The notes under the pieces are model-generated. The model worked only from the letters and a program-made list of their open reading frames with translations. It was not told the DNA's origin and did no database searches. Below, piece after piece: positions 7,967 to 12,098 of a DNA stretch of 12,098 bases. Origin of the DNA: Clostridiales bacterium (GTDB lineage: Bacteria; Bacillota_A; Clostridia; Peptostreptococcales; Anaerovoracaceae); contig JAAZHB010000226.1 in assembly GCA_012510935.1 (NCBI GenBank), forward strand, positions 1-12,098, read 5' to 3'. Position 1 is the stretch's first letter. The number at the start of each line of letters is the position of its first letter. A program made the translations under genes and the position numbers.

Positions 7967-8215
7967 TTATTTGCTTTCTTCGAGCGCTTTCTCAAGCGCG
8001 TAGGTTAGCTGGTCAGCGCATGATGTCGGCTTGTAACCACAAGTGATTCCGCGAAGCTTCTCAATTGCTTCTGCTACGGTCATTCCAACAACAAGCTTAG
8101 ATAGTGCTTTGAGGTTGCCATCGCAGCCTCCGAAAAATTCTACGAACTTGATTTTATCTCCATTAAGTTCAACTGTAATTAGCTGAGAGCAAACGCCCTG
8201 CGGCTTATAATTCAT
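7967..8215 (-). CDS. Small TSCPD-domain protein (TIGR03905-like)
   Basis: This 82-residue protein belongs to a small conserved family of unknown function widespread in Clostridia. It shows the family pattern: an early cysteine (Cys9) in GVCSQ, FFGGCDGNL (27-35, with Cys31), GMTVAEAIEKLRGITCG (44-60, with Cys59), and a C-terminal TSCADQL (64-70, with Cys66) where the family name motif is TSCPD. The proline is alanine here; the four cysteines remain. A related TSCPD module occurs at the end of some B12-dependent ribonucleotide reductases, so a metal- or nucleotide-linked role is possible but unproven. AAGGA stands 7 bases before the ATG at 8215. It is the last gene of a - strand series, 52 bases after the HD-domain gene. 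Confidence 0.85.
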   Translation of the reverse strand: MNYKPQGVCSQLITVELNGDKIKFVEFFGGCDGNLKALSKLVVGMTVAEAIEKLRGITCGYKPTSCADQLTYALEKALEESK

Positions 8216-8267
8216 ATGTTATTCCTTCTTTCAAATTTTTTAATTTATTGCATTTGTACTATTAGAT

Positions 8268-8840
8268 TTACAGATCGATTTCATCAGCAATTTCGAGCAT
8301 AGATTCCATCGCGATATCGATAAATTCATCGAATGAAATGCCAACTTTCTCAATTTCCATCATATATTGACGGTTAGCCCCAGCTGCGAATCTTGTCTCT
8401 TTAAATCTCTTCGCAACAGACTTGTGCTTAACTGATGCGAGCTTCTTGTCTGGATATATCTGGGCAACCGCCTTAACAAAACCGCTCATTGGGTCAGCTG
8501 CTATCATTGCATACTCAAGTGTAGTCTCCGGATTCTTACCGCATATTGGGTTATGTGCCATGATTGCATTGAACATAACTTCATCATCCCAGCCAGCTTC
8601 CTTTAACATCTTAGCTGAAGTAGGACCATGAGTTGATAAATCATCTCTCCAAGGGCAAGTCTCTTCATCAAGGTCGTGGAGAAGACCGATTGCACCCCAG
8701 TACTCAACTTCATCTGGAGCCAATCTCTTAGCGAGACCTTTCATAATTGCCTCTACTGCCAAAGAATGAGTGATGTAGTTCTCTCCTTTTACATTGTTGT
8801 TAAGTATTTGCCATGCTGCTTCGTGATTCATTTTATCCAT
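8268..8840 (-). CDS. HD-domain protein, predicted metal-dependent phosphohydrolase
   Basis: This 190-residue soluble protein carries the HD superfamily metal-site pattern. The pattern is His25 in THSLAVEAIM, the His55-Asp56 doublet in GLLHDLDEE, further His71 (STHGPTSA) and His96 (MAHNP), and Asp116 in AADPMSG. These residues would bind one or two divalent metals and hydrolyse a phosphate ester, often of a nucleotide; the substrate cannot be read from the sequence. The ATG at 8840 has GAGG 10 bases upstream; a second in-frame ATG three codons later lacks a ribosome site. It stands 52 bases after the purine nucleoside phosphorylase gene and 52 before the TSCPD gene on the same strand, with no terminator in either gap, so it is probably cotranscribed with them. 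A nucleotide-related role would suit the context but is inference. Confidence 0.83.
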   Translation of the reverse strand: MDKMNHEAAWQILNNNVKGENYITHSLAVEAIMKGLAKRLAPDEVEYWGAIGLLHDLDEETCPWRDDLSTHGPTSAKMLKEAGWDDEVMFNAIMAHNPICGKNPETTLEYAMIAADPMSGFVKAVAQIYPDKKLASVKHKSVAKRFKETRFAAGANRQYMMEIEKVGISFDEFIDIAMESMLEIADEIDL

Positions 8841-8892
8841 TATCTTACTACCTCTTATCCTCTATATAAACTATTATTCTACAATAATAATA

Positions 8893-9723
8893 TTACAGTG
8901 AAACAGCAATGTCCATTGCTTTTCGGAAGTCTTTTCTTGCATCCTCCGCAACGGCAGCAAAATCGAGTATAGTCAATTCATCAGACAGGATACCAGCCGC
9001 CATATTTAACTGGCATGAAATACCAATTATCTCCATGCCGGCATTGTTAGCAACGATTGCTTCTGGAACAGAAGACATCCCGACGGCATCAGCACCAAGA
9101 GTGCGAAAAGCTCTTATTTCAGCAGGAGTTTCAAAGCTAGGGCCTGGCAATCCTAGGTAGACACCTTCTTGCAATTTGAGACCTTGCTCTGATGCTCTTT
9201 TGATAAGCTCCTTGCGCAGGTTCTTATCATAGGTGTTAGTCATATCAGGGAATCTTGAACCGAATTGCGGCAGATTCTCGCCAATAAGAGGATTTGTACC
9301 AAACATGTTGATATGATCCTTTACAACCATTAAATCCCCAGGAGTATAGCTCTCATTGATTGCGCCGGCAGCATTAGTAATGATTATTCTTTTGATTCCC
9401 AGCGAGAGCAAGACGCGGGTGGGAAGAACAACTCGTTGAATACTATGTCCTTCATAGAAATGATACCTTCCTGAAAGTACAATTACTTTCTTTCCAAATA
9501 AATCCCCGAAAATAATCTCTCCGGCATGACTATCGACAGTAGATTGTGCAAAACCAACGATGTGGTCGTAGCGTACTCTTATTTGATTCTCAATATTTTC
9601 AGCATAGGCGCCAAGACCTGTTCCAAGGATTATTCCCACCTCTGGGTTTTTGATTCCATATGATTGGATATCCCTTACAGCTGCATCAATAATCTTAGGG
9701 TCAGCATAATTAATAAAATCCAT
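8893..9723 (-). CDS. Purine nucleoside phosphorylase (trimeric, PNP/MTAP class)
   Basis: This enzyme cleaves purine nucleosides with phosphate to free base and ribose 1-phosphate, feeding purine salvage in the cytosol. The 276-residue length is typical of the trimeric class. Visible motifs are the phosphate-loop GTGLG (34-38), GRYHFYEG (85-92), TNAAGAIN (116-123), GPSFET (194-199, with purine-contacting Glu198), GMSSVPEAIVA (215-225) and GISCQLNMAAG (234-244, with Asn240 matching the 6-oxopurine-selecting Asn of mammalian PNP). One oddity is that the family His on the C-terminal loop (in HEEV/HDEV, His257 in the human enzyme) is not visible; the matching stretch reads ILDFAAV. The ATG at 9723 has AAGGA 8 bases upstream. 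It follows asd by 71 bases. punA, pupG and deoD are all used for this class, so no symbol is given. 6-oxopurine (inosine/guanosine) preference is inferred from Asn240. Confidence 0.92.
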   Translation of the reverse strand: MDFINYADPKIIDAAVRDIQSYGIKNPEVGIILGTGLGAYAENIENQIRVRYDHIVGFAQSTVDSHAGEIIFGDLFGKKVIVLSGRYHFYEGHSIQRVVLPTRVLLSLGIKRIIITNAAGAINESYTPGDLMVVKDHINMFGTNPLIGENLPQFGSRFPDMTNTYDKNLRKELIKRASEQGLKLQEGVYLGLPGPSFETPAEIRAFRTLGADAVGMSSVPEAIVANNAGMEIIGISCQLNMAAGILSDELTILDFAAVAEDARKDFRKAMDIAVSL

Positions 9724-9751
9724 TTTCCACTTCCTTACTATAACAAAGTTA

Positions 9752-9782
9752 TGATGCCGCTACTTTTCAGGCGGCGGCATCA
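9752..9782. other. GC-rich hairpin between asd and purine nucleoside phosphorylase genes
   Basis: TGATGCCGC (9752-9760) pairs perfectly with GCGGCATCA (9774-9782) over a 13-base loop, 12 bases after the asd stop on the - strand. In the - direction it is followed by TAACTTTGTTATAG, not a U run, so it is not a classical intrinsic terminator. It may cause weak termination, protect the lysC-asd message end, or act as a processing site. A small AT-rich inverted repeat (9740-9744 with 9748-9752) abuts it. Confidence 0.55.
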
Positions 9783-9794
9783 ATTTAATTCTTT

Positions 9795-10817
9795 TTATTC
9801 AGTTGCAAGTAGCTGTGCAATTTGAACTGTGTTAGTTGCAGCACCCTTACGAACCTGGTCGCCACAGCAATATAGATTGATTCCGTTATCATTAACCAAA
9901 TCCTTGCGAATTCTGCCAACGAATACAATATCCTGGTTGCTTGTAACAGAAGGCATAGGATATTCTTTCATATCTTCGTTATCATAAAGCTTGCATCCAG
10001 CAGATTTTGAAATTGCGTCTTTGACAACATCTAGGTCAAGCTTTTCTGCAGTTACTACAACAGCAGAAATTGCGTGAGAACGCTCAACCGGTACTCTTAC
10101 ACATGTGCAAGAAACCTTGAGCTCTGGTAGGTGCATAATCTTACGACCCTCATTCTGAAGCTTCATTTCTTCTGCAGAATAACCTACCTCATCAAAATCA
10201 CCAATTTGAGGAATCAGATTATATGCAATCTGATGCTGGAAAACCTTAGGCTCAATTATAGCAGCTCTCCCTTGCTCTCTAGCATCAAGAATTTCCTTCG
10301 ACTGGTCATACATTTCTTTTGGCCCGGCAGCTCCTGCACCACTTGTAGCTTGGTAAGTTGAAGCCACGATAGACTCAATCTTTGAAAGCTTGTTAATAGC
10401 AGCGATAGCAACCAAAGTAATGATTGTTGAACAATTTGGATTTGAAATAATTCCATTGTGCTTAAAGGCATCTTCCGGATTGATTTCGGGAATAACAAGC
10501 GGCACATTTGTATCCATTCTAAATGCACTCGAGTTATCAACGAAAACCGCGCCAGCTGCTTTTATTGCGGGTGCAAATTCAAGGGCAATACTATTTTCTG
10601 AAGCACCTAGAACGATATCAAGGCCATCAAAAGCATCTTTGCTTGTCTCAACAACTACGCAATCGCCAAAAGGAGTGCTTATTGTCTTGCCTGCACTTCT
10701 AGCACTTGCCAGAAGCCTTAGCTCGCCAATAGGGAAGTCCCTTTCGCCAAGAACATTTATCATTTCCTGTCCGACGGCACCTGTTGCACCGAGAACGCCA
10801 ACATTATATTTCTTCAT
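9795..10817 (-). CDS. asd: Aspartate-semialdehyde dehydrogenase
   Basis: Asd reduces aspartyl phosphate to aspartate semialdehyde with NADPH, the second step of the pathway to lysine/diaminopimelate, threonine and methionine. The 340-residue protein starts MKKYNVGVLGATGAVGQ, with the nucleotide-binding GATGAVG at 10-16. Catalytic Cys129 sits in SNPNCSTI, Gln156 in TYQATSGAG, and the acid/base His248 in VERSHAIS, so the active site is complete. The open frame runs up to 10943, but the extra 42 codons overlap the lysC 3' end and have no family match. The ATG at 10817 has GAGG 7 bases upstream and is the clear start. lysC ends 61 bases before it with no hairpin, making lysC-asd a metabolic pair on one transcript; regulation by a lysine riboswitch or similar would lie upstream of lysC, outside this window. 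Confidence 0.97.
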   Translation of the reverse strand: MKKYNVGVLGATGAVGQEMINVLGERDFPIGELRLLASARSAGKTISTPFGDCVVVETSKDAFDGLDIVLGASENSIALEFAPAIKAAGAVFVDNSSAFRMDTNVPLVIPEINPEDAFKHNGIISNPNCSTIITLVAIAAINKLSKIESIVASTYQATSGAGAAGPKEMYDQSKEILDAREQGRAAIIEPKVFQHQIAYNLIPQIGDFDEVGYSAEEMKLQNEGRKIMHLPELKVSCTCVRVPVERSHAISAVVVTAEKLDLDVVKDAISKSAGCKLYDNEDMKEYPMPSVTSNQDIVFVGRIRKDLVNDNGINLYCCGDQVRKGAATNTVQIAQLLATE

Positions 10818-10878
10818 CTTTAAACCTCTTTTTATTATTAAAACATCAATTAAAGTTTTTAAATCTATTCTTGTTATC

Positions 10879-12098
10879 TTATTTTGCAAAACTCTCATAC
10901 AACACGCGTATAGCTGTCTCGAAGTCCGCGGTCTCAACTCCAACGAGAATACTGATTTCGTCAGAGCTCTGCTCTATAGTTCTAATATTAACATGATTAG
11001 AGCCCAGCGTACTGAATATTTTACCAGAAATTCCTTCTTTATATGCCATCTGTCTACCGACAATAGCAAGAAGGCTAATGCCCTCTGTGATACTAATTGT
11101 ACTGTCCCCGCAAACCTCCTTAAGCGCAGATACAAACTCATACCGCTTGGTATCAATGCTCGATTGGGGAACAACGAGAGAGAAGCAATCAACACCTGAC
11201 GGAATGTTCTCAACATAAATCTCGAATTTCTCACAAACCTTAAGAACCTTTAGCAATAGAGAAACCTTTGACTCCATGTTGCTCTTGTAGATGTTCACAA
11301 CATCAAAATTCTTCACGCCTGATATGCCTGTTATGAATCTGCTGTCGTCAGACTCGTCGTCAAAACTCTCTCGAATTATAGTACCGGCATTTGACGGGTC
11401 ATTCGTATTCCTGATATTAACCGGTATGTCCTTCTTGCGTACGGGGAAAACCGTACTTTCGTGAAGAACAGAAGCGCCCATATACGACATTTCGCGAAGC
11501 TCGGCATAAGTCAGTTTTTCAATCGTGCTAGGATTCTTAACAATTCTAGGATCAACCATCAGAATGCCTGACACATCGGTCCAGTTCTCATACATATCAG
11601 CATCAAGAGAAGCCGCAGCAATTGCGCCAGTTATATCTGAACCGCCCCTTGAGAAAACCTTAATATCTCCATTTGGCATGCTTCCGTAGAAACCTGGTGT
11701 TACGATTTTGCCATAAACATCAACTAATTCTTTTAGTTTTCTTTCGGTCTCTTCGTAGTCAACCTTGCCGTCATATTTGAATGTCATCCACTCGATAGAG
11801 TCAACAAATTTGAATCCAAGGTGTGAAGCCATCAGCTTAGCATTAAGATATTCACCTCTAGATGCAAGGAAATCTTCAGATGTTCGCTTATCAATCTTTG
11901 AGAAAATCTCGTCAAGTTCCGAAGCAATATCTACATCAAGGTTGCAATCTTTAGCAATCTCAGAATACCTTTCGCAAATCATCGCTTTGATATTATCGTA
12001 TGGTACATCGTACTTAAGATGTGCAAGTGCAAGATACAGTAAATCTGTAATCTTAGTATCTTCCTTGAATCTTCTTCCGGGAGCAGAGACAACAACTA
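10879..12098 (-). CDS. lysC: Aspartate kinase, 3' part; N-terminus outside window
   Basis: Aspartate kinase phosphorylates L-aspartate with ATP, the entry step of the lysine/threonine/methionine pathway. The frame stays open through the window's right edge (the first visible residues are VVVSAPGRRFKEDTKITDLL), so the ATG at 11982 is internal; 405 residues are visible and roughly the first 35-40 (with the usual KFGGSS motif) are missing. The kinase domain shows PGFYGSMPNGDIKVFSRGGSD, with the aspartate/ATP-binding SRGGSD at visible residues 149-154, then TDVSGILMVDPRIV, and ends near visible residue 240. The C-terminal 150 residues (from about 253, ISGVKNFDVVNIY) form tandem ACT domains, the usual site of feedback inhibition by lysine or threonine. 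It is monofunctional, with no homoserine dehydrogenase fusion. asd follows directly. The gene symbol is given for the family; the effector (lysine or threonine) cannot be told from sequence alone. Confidence 0.95.
   Translation of the reverse strand, partial: VVVSAPGRRFKEDTKITDLLYLALAHLKYDVPYDNIKAMICERYSEIAKDCNLDVDIASELDEIFSKIDKRTSEDFLASRGEYLNAKLMASHLGFKFVDSIEWMTFKYDGKVDYEETERKLKELVDVYGKIVTPGFYGSMPNGDIKVFSRGGSDITGAIAAASLDADMYENWTDVSGILMVDPRIVKNPSTIEKLTYAELREMSYMGASVLHESTVFPVRKKDIPVNIRNTNDPSNAGTIIRESFDDESDDSRFITGISGVKNFDVVNIYKSNMESKVSLLLKVLKVCEKFEIYVENIPSGVDCFSLVVPQSSIDTKRYEFVSALKEVCGDSTISITEGISLLAIVGRQMAYKEGISGKIFSTLGSNHVNIRTIEQSSDEISILVGVETADFETAIRVLYESFAK

Noticed and set aside
10818..10943. 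N-terminal extension of asd to an upstream ATG
   Set aside because: The added residues overlap the end of lysC, precede the universal start of the nucleotide-binding fold, and lack a suitable ribosome site, whereas 10817 has GAGG at good spacing.
10390..11199. A 269-codon + strand open frame across the asd/lysC junction
   Set aside because: It lies antisense to two well-supported genes, its translation shows no recognisable domain, and it spans the real intergenic gap; it is a shadow of the opposite-strand codon pattern.

Overview
This is a 12.1 kb stretch of chromosome that looks like housekeeping DNA from a low-to-moderate GC Firmicute, most likely an anaerobic member of the Clostridia. 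The evidence is the clostridial-type single-chain PurL of about 1,240 residues, strong AGGAGG-like ribosome binding sites, a TSCPD-family small protein, and an aldo/keto reductase fused to a double [4Fe-4S] ferredoxin-like tail. Genus-level placement is not possible from what I can see.

Layout. On the + strand, the C-terminal two thirds of purD (cut by the window edge) is followed 41 bases later by a complete purL; together they are part of a de novo purine operon that ends in two hairpins, the second of which can work in both directions. Facing it on the - strand are uraA (uracil permease) and, 47 bases downstream, a small two-helix potassium-channel-like protein. Divergent from uraA, on the + strand, is a ferredoxin-tailed aldo/keto reductase. 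A second - strand block, read right to left, holds lysC (aspartate kinase, cut by the right edge), asd (aspartate-semialdehyde dehydrogenase), a purine nucleoside phosphorylase, an HD-domain protein and a small TSCPD protein. It ends at a strong hairpin that backs onto the region downstream of the reductase.

How the genes fit together. Purine synthesis (purD, purL), purine salvage (the phosphorylase) and uracil uptake (uraA) form a nucleotide theme, while lysC-asd carries out the first two steps of the aspartate family (lysine, threonine, methionine) pathway. The reductase, the channel, the HD protein and the TSCPD protein have no demonstrated link to these pathways; they share strands and probably transcripts with them.

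The only clear non-routine item is in the roughly 250-base gap after the reductase. It contains a decayed coding relic: a Walker-B-like stretch (FIIDEIQAYPHLLTLLKF... DNRISYIASG) followed, in another frame, by AHGHKLYY. This matches the pattern of the AAA ATPase/DUF4143 family with its middle deleted. No CRISPR array, tRNA, rRNA, intact mobile element or novel multi-gene system was seen.
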